This document shows, in pieces, positions 55,008-63,293 of a stretch of DNA of 64,000 nt. This DNA comes from Geothrix rubra (GTDB lineage: Bacteria > Acidobacteriota > Holophagae > Holophagales > Holophagaceae). The notes under the pieces were generated by a model. It was not told the DNA's origin, made no database searches, and was given only the letters and a program-made list of their open reading frames with translations. The stretch lies in assembly GCF_030268065.1 (NCBI RefSeq), contig NZ_BSDD01000004.1:248001-312000 (forward strand), written 5' to 3'. Both the position numbers and the translations under genes were made by a program. Positions within the stretch are counted from its first letter, which is position 1, and the number at the start of each line of letters is the position of its first letter.

Positions 55008-55616
55008 TCAGCGAGGCGCGGCGCCCCCGCGCACCGAGGCCAGGAGCCGCGCGGCGAGGTCGGCGAGGGCCCGCTGGCCCTCGGGGGTCCCGGGCGCCAC
55101 GTCCAGGGTGGCGGTGGCCGAGCCGGTCCAGACCCGGGCGCCGGTGGCCCGCCCCACCAGCTCCAGGACGATCTGGACCTCCTGGGGTCCCTCGGGCGGG
55201 ACGCCTCCGCCCTCCGGGCCGCCGCCCCGGCGCCCGTTCCCGCCCGGGCCCCGTCCGCCGCCCTCGCCCCCGGCCCCGCCGCGGCGTCCCCCGCCCGACC
55301 GGCCCCGGGCCCGGCCCCCGCCCGCCCGCGGGACGAGCAGGTGGGCGCGGAGCCACAGGTCCGCCGCGCCGGGTTCCGTCCGGGCCAGGCCCCGGGGGGG
55401 CAGCAGGCCCAGCACCGCCTCGGCGAAGGCCGGGGCCGGCACTTCCCGGTAGGTGTCGCTCAGCACCACGGCGGGCTCGCCGGCCGCCAGGGCCACCGTG
55501 CGGGCCGCCGCCAGGGCCGCGGGATCCCCGGGGTCGGTCACGAAGCTGGGCCCCCGGCTGCAGCCGCCGAGGACCAGACCCGCCATGCCGATGCCCGCCC
55601 AGACTCCGATCCGCAT
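55008..55616 (-). CDS. Lipoprotein with a Gly/Arg-rich insertion
   Basis: 202 residues. Lipobox VLGGC with Cys19. Two conserved-looking parts (RTVALAAGEPAVVLSDTYREV and VQIVLELVGRATGARVWTGSATATLDV) recall the DUF4136 family. They are split by about 45 residues almost entirely of Gly, Arg and Pro (about 97-142). The insertion is probably disordered. Function unknown. Confidence 0.65.
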   Translation of the reverse strand: MRIGVWAGIGMAGLVLGGCSRGPSFVTDPGDPAALAAARTVALAAGEPAVVLSDTYREVPAPAFAEAVLGLLPPRGLARTEPGAADLWLRAHLLVPRAGGGRARGRSGGGRRGGAGGEGGGRGPGGNGRRGGGPEGGGVPPEGPQEVQIVLELVGRATGARVWTGSATATLDVAPGTPEGQRALADLAARLLASVRGGAAPR

Positions 55617-55673
55617 CCGCGCCTCCCGGGAAGGGATGCCCGGACGGGGGCCGAGGTTCAGGGGTTCAGGCGC

Positions 55674-56825
55674 TCAGGCGTACACGAGGGCGGCGCGGAC
55701 TTCCATGCGCGCGGCCCGCCACTCGGCCCAGGCGGCGCGCAGCTCGGCGCGGTGCTGGGCCAGGGCGGCCTGCCACTCGGCCTGGGCCTCGCGCCAGGCT
55801 TCGGCCCGGGCGTGGCCCTTGGCCTTCCAGTCGGCCTTCTTCGCCTGCCAGGCCTCGCGGCGGTCGTGGAGGGAGGCCAGGGCCTGGTCCAGCTTCAGCC
55901 GGGCGGCCTCCAGGCGCTGCTGCATGGGGGTGGCCACCCCGGGGCTGGCCAGGGCCAGGCGCTCCCGGAGGCGCTTCTCCTCCATGTGGAGGCGGGCCCG
56001 CTCGATGGCCGCGGCAGGCACGCGGCGGAAGCCGCTGACGAGCCCGAACCAGGCCAGGACGTTGAGCAGCCACTTGGTGGTGTCCCACTGGTACCAGAGG
56101 GCCCCGTTGCGGTAGTCCCACTGCCAGAGGTGGTGGAAGTTGTGGTAGCCCTCGCCGTAGGTGAGGGGGGCCAGCAGCCAGTTGTCCCGGGCCGTGTTCT
56201 TGTCGGTGTAGGGGCGGCTGCCGAACATGTGGGCGGCGCTGTTGATGAAGAAGGTGGTGTGGTGGGTCACCACGATGCGCAGCACCACGCCCCAGACCAG
56301 GTAGCCCCAGACGTTGCCCACGGCCAGGCCGATCCCGACGGGGATCAGGCTCACCACCGCCCCGATGAGGAAGTGGTGCCGGTGCTGCCAGCGCACGAGG
56401 GGATCCTTCTCCAGGTCGGCCACGCCGGTGAGGGGCAGGCTCTTGGCCTCCATCACCCAGGTCCAGTGGGCGTACCAGAAGCCCTTGCCGATCTCGTAGG
56501 GATCCTGGTCGGTGTCCACGTGCTGGTGGTGGATCCGGTGATCGCTGGACCACTTCAGGGCCGAGTTCTCGAAGGCCGCGGCGCCGAAGCACAGGAAGAG
56601 GAACCGCACGGGCCAGGAGGCCTTGTAGGCTCGGTGGCTGAAGAGGCGGTGGTAGCCGCCGCTGATGGCCGTGCCCACCAGGGAGATCATCCCCAGGAAG
56701 ACCAGCCCCTCGCCCCAGGTGGGACGGGCCACCACGAGGCGCCAGGGCACGAGGACCAGGGCCAGGGCCAGGGTGCCCACCAGGAAGACCGTGTTGAGAA
56801 GGTTCCACTGCTTGGTCTGGGGCAT
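55674..56825 (-). CDS. Acyl-CoA/lipid desaturase (stearoyl-CoA desaturase type) with long C-terminal tail
   Basis: 383 residues. The three di-iron histidine boxes are intact: HRLFSH (59-64), HRIHH (96-100) and HNFHH (228-232), among four membrane helices. It should introduce a delta-9-type double bond, needing an electron donor encoded elsewhere. Residues about 271-383 form an extra Ala/Arg/Trp/Glu-rich helical tail with repeated AxAEWxAA-like patterns, not part of the enzyme core. ATG 56825 starts MPQTKQWN. Confidence 0.9.
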   Translation of the reverse strand: MPQTKQWNLLNTVFLVGTLALALVLVPWRLVVARPTWGEGLVFLGMISLVGTAISGGYHRLFSHRAYKASWPVRFLFLCFGAAAFENSALKWSSDHRIHHQHVDTDQDPYEIGKGFWYAHWTWVMEAKSLPLTGVADLEKDPLVRWQHRHHFLIGAVVSLIPVGIGLAVGNVWGYLVWGVVLRIVVTHHTTFFINSAAHMFGSRPYTDKNTARDNWLLAPLTYGEGYHNFHHLWQWDYRNGALWYQWDTTKWLLNVLAWFGLVSGFRRVPAAAIERARLHMEEKRLRERLALASPGVATPMQQRLEAARLKLDQALASLHDRREAWQAKKADWKAKGHARAEAWREAQAEWQAALAQHRAELRAAWAEWRAARMEVRAALVYA

Positions 56826-56958
56826 TCGGGTTCTCCGGCCGCCTCATCGCAAAGCAGCCAGTCCAGTGTATCGACATCCTTGGACTCAGTCTTGACCATG
56901 CCGGCTTTGCACCACCGGCCCGCCCTGGGACACTGGCCCGTCCCCTGACGAGGCTTCC

Positions 56959-58254
56959 GTGACCGCGCTGCGCCCCTGGTACCGCTCCAGCACCCTCTGG
57001 ATCTTCACCGGCCTGCTCCTGGGCGTGGCCCTCGGGGGCTTCCTGCCCCGGGACCAGCACCCCCTGGCCTACGAGACCTTCCGGTTCCTCTCGAAGGCCT
57101 TCATCAGCCTCATCAAGGGCCTCATCGTGCCCCTGCTGCTCTCCACCATCATCGTGGGCATCGCCCAGACGGGGGACATCAAGGCCGTGGGCCGCATGGG
57201 CGGGAAGGCGCTCCTCTACTTCGAGGTCGTGACCACCCTGGCCCTCTTCATCGGCCTGGCCATCGGCAACTGGCTGAAGCCCGGGGCGAACCTGCCCATG
57301 GACCTCTCCGCCCACACGACCGTGGCCGCCCTCCATCCCCGGAGCGGCTGGGAGATCGCCCTCCACCTGTTCCCGTCGAACCTGATCCAGCACGCCGCGG
57401 ACGGGGACATCCTGCCCGTGGTCATCTTCGCCAGCCTCTTCGGCATCGCCCTCACCCGGGTGGGCGAGCGCGGGAAGCCGGTGCTGGCCTTCTTCGACGG
57501 CGTGGCCCAGACCATGTTCCGCTACACCGACATGGTGATGACCCTCACCCCCCTGGGCGTCTTCGGGGCCATGGCCTACAACGTGAGCGCCATGGCCGCG
57601 GGGCACCCGGTGAACGGCGCGATCCTCAAGGGCTGGCCGGCGGTCTTCCACCTGCTCAAGCAGTACAGCCTCCTGGTGGGGAGCCTCTACTTCGCCCTGA
57701 TCGCCCTCTTCGCGCTGGTCTTCGTGCCCGTGGCCTGGCTGTCCGGCATCCGCATCCTGGGCTTCATCAAGGCCATCAAGGATCCGGCCCTCACGGCCTT
57801 CAGCACCGCCAGCAGCGAGGCCGCCCTCCCCAAGCTGCTGGAGGAGGTGGTGCGCTTCGGGGTGCCGCGCCGGGTGGCCAGCTTCGTGATCCCCACGGGC
57901 TACAGCTTCAACCTGGACGGCTCCACCCTCTACCTGGTGCTGGCCAGCCTCACCATCGCCCAGGCGGCGGGCATCACCATGAGCCTGGGGCACCAGCTGC
58001 TGATGGTCTTCACCTTCATGCTCACCAGCAAGGGCGTGGCGGGCGTGCCGAGGGCCACCCTGGTCATCATCGCGGGCACCTGCGGGAGCTTCGGCCTGCC
58101 GGGCGAGGCGGGCATCGCCATGCTCCTGGCCGTGGACGAGATCATGGACATGGCCCGCACCACCGTGAACGTGGTGGGCAACGGCCTGGCCAGCGTGGTC
58201 ATCGCCAAGTGGGAGGGGGTCTTCGGCACGGACACGGAGCCGCTGCCGGACTGA
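56959..58254 (+). CDS. Dicarboxylate/amino acid:cation symporter (GltP/DctA family)
   Basis: 431 residues from GTG 56959. Hairpin motif TASSEAALPKLLEE (serine-rich HP1) and YSFNLDGSTLYLVLASL (the NMDG-type TM7 motif, here NLDG), then GVAGVPRATLVIIAG and DEIMDMARTTVNVVGN are the DAACS signatures. It imports glutamate, aspartate or C4-dicarboxylates with H+ or Na+. It is divergent from the desaturase gene. Confidence 0.93.
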   Translation: MTALRPWYRSSTLWIFTGLLLGVALGGFLPRDQHPLAYETFRFLSKAFISLIKGLIVPLLLSTIIVGIAQTGDIKAVGRMGGKALLYFEVVTTLALFIGLAIGNWLKPGANLPMDLSAHTTVAALHPRSGWEIALHLFPSNLIQHAADGDILPVVIFASLFGIALTRVGERGKPVLAFFDGVAQTMFRYTDMVMTLTPLGVFGAMAYNVSAMAAGHPVNGAILKGWPAVFHLLKQYSLLVGSLYFALIALFALVFVPVAWLSGIRILGFIKAIKDPALTAFSTASSEAALPKLLEEVVRFGVPRRVASFVIPTGYSFNLDGSTLYLVLASLTIAQAAGITMSLGHQLLMVFTFMLTSKGVAGVPRATLVIIAGTCGSFGLPGEAGIAMLLAVDEIMDMARTTVNVVGNGLASVVIAKWEGVFGTDTEPLPD

Positions 58255-58433
58255 ACGGGCCGGCGGGGGCTGTTCGGCCGGCCGATCCCCCCCCGCCGCC
58301 CGGTTGCACCTATATTGGGGACGCCCTGCGCCCGGGGAAGGATCGGGAACGAAGGCGGACAGGCCGTGGCATCCGGGCGTCCGGGGCCGCGGGGAGCTCG
58401 GATCGAGGGGGGCCACGCCTTGAAGGAAGCGCC

Positions 58434-59684
58434 ATGATGCCGACCCAGGAGCCCGCGGGTCCCCCCCCGGCGGGGAAACGGCCCCGCGTCATCCGCATCG
58501 AGCCCTCGCCCGGCACCGTCATCGCCCTGCTGCTCATCATCGCCGGCCTGTGGGTCCTGAACCGGCTCCTGCCCGTGGTCCTGGTGCTGGTGGCAGCCCT
58601 CATCATCGTCGGAACCATCAGCCCCGCGGTCCAGTGGCTCGAGCAGCGGCGCGTGCCCCGGGGCCTCGGCATCGCGATCGTCTTCACCGGGCTCCTGGTG
58701 GTCACCGTCCTCTTCATCACCCTGACGATCCCCGCCCTCATCGTGCAGGCCACGGGCCTCCTGGAGCAGGAACCCCTCCTCCGGGCCCGCCTGGCGGCCT
58801 GGCTGGCCGGCTCCCACCTGACCCTCCCCCTGGCGGACCTGCTCCGCAAGGTCGAATCCGGCGACCTGGTCAAGCTGGCGGTCGCGAACGCCATCGGCTT
58901 CTCCACCCGGGTCGTCGCGATCTTCGCGTACATCATGAGCTCCATCTTCCTGGCCCTGTACATCCTGATCGACCGGGACCGGCTGCGCGGGGGCCTCTTC
59001 TCGGTGGTCCCGAGGTCCCACCACATCCGGCTGTCCCGGGTCATGCTGAACCTGGAGACCATCGTCGGCGGGTACATCCGGGGCCAGCTGATCACCTCGG
59101 CCTTCATGGCGGCCTTCGTGTTCATCCTGCTGCGGGCCTGCGGGGTGGCCAACGCCCTGGCCATCGCCGTGTTCGCGGGCGCCGCCGACGTCCTGCCCTA
59201 TGCCGGCGCCCTGCTGTCCGTGGGCGCCGCCGTGGCGGCGACCCTCCCCCGCGGCCCCGTGATCATCCTCCTCGTCCTCGTGCTGATGCTCGCCTACGAG
59301 GAATTCGAGAGCCGGCTGATCGTGCCCAGGGTCTATGGCCAGGCGCTGCGGCTCCCGTCCTCCGTGATCCTCTTCTCCCTGCTGGCGGGGACCGTCCTGC
59401 TGGGCATCACCGGGGCGCTCCTCGCCCTTCCCGTGGCGGCCGCCGCGCTGATGCTCATCGGGGAACTGCGCATCGAGCTGCCCGGGCAGCAGGAGCAGGC
59501 GAAGGACGTGGCGATCCGGGAGCGCGACGACCGGGGCGAGGCGGAGTACGAGCGGCGGACCGAAGGCCTGCCCGCCGAGCAGGCCGCGGCCATCGCCGTC
59601 GCGATCTCCGTCGACCGGAACCGGGAGGAGAGCCGTCCGCCGGCCAAACCGGAGGAACCCGGCCCCGGGGGCGGGGGGATCTGA
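58434..59684 (+). CDS. AI-2E family transporter (PerM/YdiK-like)
   Basis: 416 residues. Eight or so helices, with the family blocks YILIDRDRLR, ETIVGGYIRGQLITSAFMAAFVF and LVLMLAYEEFESRLIVPRVYGQALRLPS. AI-2E members export small molecules or act as antiporters; few have known substrates. The C-terminal 60 residues are charged and probably disordered. ATG 58434 and 58437 are adjacent; either may serve. Confidence 0.88.
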   Translation: MMPTQEPAGPPPAGKRPRVIRIEPSPGTVIALLLIIAGLWVLNRLLPVVLVLVAALIIVGTISPAVQWLEQRRVPRGLGIAIVFTGLLVVTVLFITLTIPALIVQATGLLEQEPLLRARLAAWLAGSHLTLPLADLLRKVESGDLVKLAVANAIGFSTRVVAIFAYIMSSIFLALYILIDRDRLRGGLFSVVPRSHHIRLSRVMLNLETIVGGYIRGQLITSAFMAAFVFILLRACGVANALAIAVFAGAADVLPYAGALLSVGAAVAATLPRGPVIILLVLVLMLAYEEFESRLIVPRVYGQALRLPSSVILFSLLAGTVLLGITGALLALPVAAAALMLIGELRIELPGQQEQAKDVAIRERDDRGEAEYERRTEGLPAEQAAAIAVAISVDRNREESRPPAKPEEPGPGGGGI

Positions 59685-59783
59685 GGCCGGGGGGACGGCG
59701 CGGGGGGGCCCCGGAAAATCATCCCTGGAGGAGATCCGCCGAAGAGGCTTCTGGAATCGGTTTTCTACCCACAAGGAGGTCCA

Positions 59784-60239
59784 ATGAACAGACACCTTCG
59801 CGCCCTGCTGCTCCTCCCCGCCCTGGTCCTGCCCCTGGCCGCCCAGGACGGCACCCCCGCCGAGGCCGAGGCCCTGGTGAAGGAGGCCATCGCCTACGCC
59901 AAGGCCAACGGCAAGGAGGCCGCCTTCAAGGAGATCACCAAGAAGGACGGGCGCTTCCAGAAGTACGGCGGCGAGCTCTACGTCTTCGTCTACGACATGG
60001 ACGGCAAGGTGCTGGCCCACGGCCAGGGCGCCTCGAAGGTGGGCGTGAACCAGCTCAAGGCGAAGGATCCCGACGGCCGGGAGTTCGTGAAGGAGCGCAT
60101 CGAGCTGGCCAAGGCCAAGGGCAAGGGGTGGCACGACTACAAGTACGTGAACCCCAAGACCGGCGTGAAGGAGCCCAAGACCAGCTACATCGAGGTCTGG
60201 AATGGCTGCATCTTCGGGGCGGGCATCTACAAGAAGTAG
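59784..60239 (+). CDS. Secreted single Cache-domain protein
   Basis: 151 residues with a perfect AAGGAGG before ATG 59784. Signal peptide MNRHLRALLLLPALVLPLAAQ. Then the Cache_2 pattern: YGGELYVFVYDMDGKVLAHGQ, ELAKAKGKGWHDYKYVNPKTG and SYIEVWNGCIFGAGIYKK. It is free of any membrane or signalling domain, so it may bind a small ligand in the periplasm. Confidence 0.87.
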   Translation: MNRHLRALLLLPALVLPLAAQDGTPAEAEALVKEAIAYAKANGKEAAFKEITKKDGRFQKYGGELYVFVYDMDGKVLAHGQGASKVGVNQLKAKDPDGREFVKERIELAKAKGKGWHDYKYVNPKTGVKEPKTSYIEVWNGCIFGAGIYKK

Positions 60240-60270
60240 CACGTAAGCTGGGGGCGGAGGCCCCCCGCCC

Positions 60271-61878
60271 ATGAAGATCATCGTGACCGACGAGGTGACC
60301 GGCGAGGGCCTCGCCCTGCTCCAGCGGGACCCCCGCATCACCCTCGACCTGCGGCCCGGCATCCCCCGGGAGGAGCTGCTGGAGATCATCGGCGGCTACG
60401 ACGCCATCATCACCCGCAGCGGCACCACCGTGGACAAGGCCCTCCTGGACGCGGCCATCCGGCTGAAGGTGGTGGCCCGGGCCGGGGTGGGCATCGACAA
60501 CGTGGACGTGGAATGCGCCTCGGCCAAGGGCGTGATCGTGGTGAACGCCCCCTTCGGCAACACCAACGCCGCCGCGGAGCACACCCTGGCCCTGCTGCTG
60601 GCGGCCTGCCGGAAGGTGCCGGCGGCCCAGGCCAGCCTCAAGGGCGGCGACTGGAAGCGGGCGAAGTTCACCGGGGTGGAGCTGCGGGGCCGGACGGCCG
60701 GCGTCATCGGCATCGGCAAGGTGGGCGGCCGGGTGGCCGCGCGCCTCAAGGCCTTCGAGTGCGAGGTGCTGGCCTGCGATCCCTACGTCTCCGCCAAGCG
60801 GGCCCAGGACCTGGGCGTGCGGCTGGTGGACCTGGACGAGCTCTGCCGCACCTGCGACATCGTGACGGTCCACACGCCGCTCACGGACGAGACTCGCGGC
60901 CTGATCGGCGCCGCCGAGATCGCGCGCATGAAGCCCGGCGTCATCCTCCTCAACGTGGCCCGGGGCGGCATCCTCGACGAGGCGGCCCTGCTGGCGGGCC
61001 TGGAATCCGGGCAGGTGGCCCTGGCGGCGGTCGACGTCTTCTCCGAGGAGCCCCCGGCCACCGACACCCTGAAGCGCCTCGTGGCCCACGAGCGGGTGGT
61101 GGTGACCCCCCACCTGGGGGCCAACACCCAGGAGGCCCAGGTGAACGTGGCCGTGGACGTCTCCCGCGAGATCCTCGCCTGGCTGGACAAGGCGCCCCTG
61201 GAGAACGCCGTGAACCTGCCCCGCTTCGACGCGGCCCTCATGGGCCAGATGCGCCCCTGGTTCCGGCTCATGGCCATCCTCAGCGAGTTCGGCCTGCAGC
61301 TCATGAAGGGCAACCTGGACCGCGCCACCTTCGGCTACGCGGGAGGCCTCTCCCACCACGACTGCACGCCCCTCACCGTGAGCGGCCTGGCCGCCCTCCT
61401 GGACCGCATGGTGGAGCAGCCTGTGAACATGGTGAACGCGGGCCTCATCGCCGAGCAGATGGGCCTGGTGGTGGAGGAGCACAAGTCCACGGAGGGCGGC
61501 CCCTTCTCGAACCTCGTGACCCTCACCCTGGAGGGCGGGGGCTCCTCCCGGGTCGTGGCCGGCACGCTCTTCGAGGGCACCCCCCGCATCGTGCGGCTGC
61601 GGGACTACGCCATGGACTTCACGCCCCAGGAGCACATGCTGCTGCTCCACTACGAGGACAAGCCGGGCCGCATCGGCCGCATCGGCACCGTGCTGGGGGC
61701 CCACGACGTGAACATCGCCTTCCTCAACCTGGGGCGCCGGGAGAAGCGGGGCGAGGCCATGGTCATCCTCTCCGTGGACTCCCCGGTGCCGCCGGCGGTG
61801 GTGGCGGAGATCGGCCGGGAGACCGAGGCGGGCTTCATCAAGGCCCTGCACCTGCCCTCGGCGGCCGGCATCGGGTGA
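60271..61878 (+). CDS. serA: D-3-phosphoglycerate dehydrogenase
   Basis: 535 residues, the long (type I) form. Substrate/NAD part: GRTAGVIGIGKVGGRVAARL (about 137-156), NVARGGILDEAAL, and the catalytic His in TPHLGANTQEAQ. The allosteric substrate-binding domain spans about 320-450, and the ACT domain about 458-530 (YEDKPGRIGRIGTVLGAHDVNI). First step of serine synthesis, probably inhibited by serine at the ACT domain. The HAD phosphatase follows. Confidence 0.95.
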   Translation: MKIIVTDEVTGEGLALLQRDPRITLDLRPGIPREELLEIIGGYDAIITRSGTTVDKALLDAAIRLKVVARAGVGIDNVDVECASAKGVIVVNAPFGNTNAAAEHTLALLLAACRKVPAAQASLKGGDWKRAKFTGVELRGRTAGVIGIGKVGGRVAARLKAFECEVLACDPYVSAKRAQDLGVRLVDLDELCRTCDIVTVHTPLTDETRGLIGAAEIARMKPGVILLNVARGGILDEAALLAGLESGQVALAAVDVFSEEPPATDTLKRLVAHERVVVTPHLGANTQEAQVNVAVDVSREILAWLDKAPLENAVNLPRFDAALMGQMRPWFRLMAILSEFGLQLMKGNLDRATFGYAGGLSHHDCTPLTVSGLAALLDRMVEQPVNMVNAGLIAEQMGLVVEEHKSTEGGPFSNLVTLTLEGGGSSRVVAGTLFEGTPRIVRLRDYAMDFTPQEHMLLLHYEDKPGRIGRIGTVLGAHDVNIAFLNLGRREKRGEAMVILSVDSPVPPAVVAEIGRETEAGFIKALHLPSAAGIG

Positions 61879-61915
61879 GGACGTTCCCCCTGCCATGATG
61901 GAGGGGGAGGCCTCC

Positions 61916-62563
61916 TTGAAACTCATCGCCTGGGACTTCGACGGCACGCTGGTGGACAGCCGCCCCCTCATCGAGGCCGGCATGGCCCACGCCCTGGACG
62001 CCCTGGGCCAGCCGCGCTCCGTCATGGCCGAATGGCTGAAGTACGTGGGGCTCCCCGTGGAGGACGGCATCCGGGCCACCTTCGGGCCCCTGGGCCTGGA
62101 CGGGGCCACGGTCCTGAAGGCCTACCGGAGCTTCGGCCATATCGAGCACGAGCACCTGCTCCAGCCCTTCGCGGGCATCCCCGAGCTGCTGGCGGAGCTC
62201 CGGGCCCGGGGCCAGCGCATGGGCGTGGCCACCTCCAAGCGGCGGGTGCCCCTCCTGCGCCAGATGGCCCGCTTCGGCTGGGAGGCCTGGTTCGACCCCA
62301 TCATCACCCCGGACGAGGTCACCCAGGGCAAGCCCCACCCGGAGACCCTGGAGAGGATGCAGGCCCTGACCGGCCTCGCCCCCGAGGACATCCTCATGGT
62401 GGGCGACACCCCCTTCGACCTGGACATGGCCCGGGCCGCCGGGGTGCCCAGCCTGGCCGTGGGCCACGGCTTCTACCCCGAGCCGGCCCTGGCCGCCTGC
62501 GGCCCCCGGGCCTACGCCCCGGACACGGCGGCGCTGCGGGACATCCTCCTGGCCTACCTATGA
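61916..62563 (+). CDS. HAD-family phosphatase (phosphoglycolate phosphatase-like)
   Basis: About 215 residues. Motif I WDFDGTLVDS, motif II VATSKRR, motif III GKPHPE and motif IV MVGDTPFDLDMARAAG give an intact HAD core with a C1 cap. The length fits Gph/PpaX. TTG 61916 has GGGGAGG five bases upstream; ATG 61895 would add seven residues but lacks a ribosome site. It follows serA directly, so it might serve as the phosphoserine phosphatase of the pathway; this is a guess. Confidence 0.83.
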   Translation: MKLIAWDFDGTLVDSRPLIEAGMAHALDALGQPRSVMAEWLKYVGLPVEDGIRATFGPLGLDGATVLKAYRSFGHIEHEHLLQPFAGIPELLAELRARGQRMGVATSKRRVPLLRQMARFGWEAWFDPIITPDEVTQGKPHPETLERMQALTGLAPEDILMVGDTPFDLDMARAAGVPSLAVGHGFYPEPALAACGPRAYAPDTAALRDILLAYL

Positions 62564-62633
62564 TCCGGGGGGGACCGCCTGTTCGCTGGACTCGCGAGGT
62601 CCCCCCGGGACCATCCTCAACCCCGGAGCCGTC

Positions 62634-63134
62634 ATGGCCGAGCTGACGCACCTCGATCCCGAAGGCCGCCCGAAGATGGTGGACGTCTCCGAGAAGGCCG
62701 TCACCCGCCGCCGAGCCATCGCCGCGGGCTACCTGGAGCTGGACGCCCCGGCGGCGGAGGCCCTGGCCAGGGGCGGGGGCCCCAAGGGGGACCCCTGGTC
62801 CGTGGCCCGGATCGGGGCCGTGGGGGGCGTCAAGCGCGCCTCGGACCTGATCCCCCTGGCCCACCCCCTGGCCATCGAGGCCGTGGACGTGACCCATCAC
62901 TGGGATGCCGTGGCACGGCGGGCCTGGCTCCGGGTGGCCGTGAGCTGCGAGGGCCGCACGGGCATCGAGATGGAGGCGCTGGCGGGCGTCACCGTGGGCC
63001 TCCTCGTCCTCTACGACATGCTCAAGGCCGTCAGCCACGGGATGACCCTGGGCCCGGCACGGCTCCTGCGTAAGGAGGGGGGTCGACGGGGCACTGTCGT
63101 CCTGCCCTGGGCCGGGTGTCCCTGGGAACCCTGA
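62634..63134 (+). CDS. moaC: Cyclic pyranopterin monophosphate synthase
   Basis: 166 residues. LTHLDPEGRPKMVDVSEKAV at the N-terminus, then KGDPWSVARIGAVGGVKRAS, LIPLAHPLAIEAVDV, GRTGIEMEALAGVTVGLLVLYDMLKAV and LLRKEGGRRG. These are the MoaC blocks, with KxxTRRxAxAxG present. It makes the precursor of molybdenum cofactor. No other moa/moe gene is nearby. Confidence 0.95.
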   Translation: MAELTHLDPEGRPKMVDVSEKAVTRRRAIAAGYLELDAPAAEALARGGGPKGDPWSVARIGAVGGVKRASDLIPLAHPLAIEAVDVTHHWDAVARRAWLRVAVSCEGRTGIEMEALAGVTVGLLVLYDMLKAVSHGMTLGPARLLRKEGGRRGTVVLPWAGCPWEP

Positions 63135-63293
63135 TCCCCGGGGACGCCTAGTTGGAAAACATTTGCATTTCCAAGCTGCCATCCGCCCGATAGGATGGGA
63201 GCGGACCCGTTCCTTCCATTCGACCCCGGGGTGACCACCCCTCCAAGGAGGCCTAGCGAAGCAGGCTTTTCCGTTCCAGCCGGGAGTTTACCC

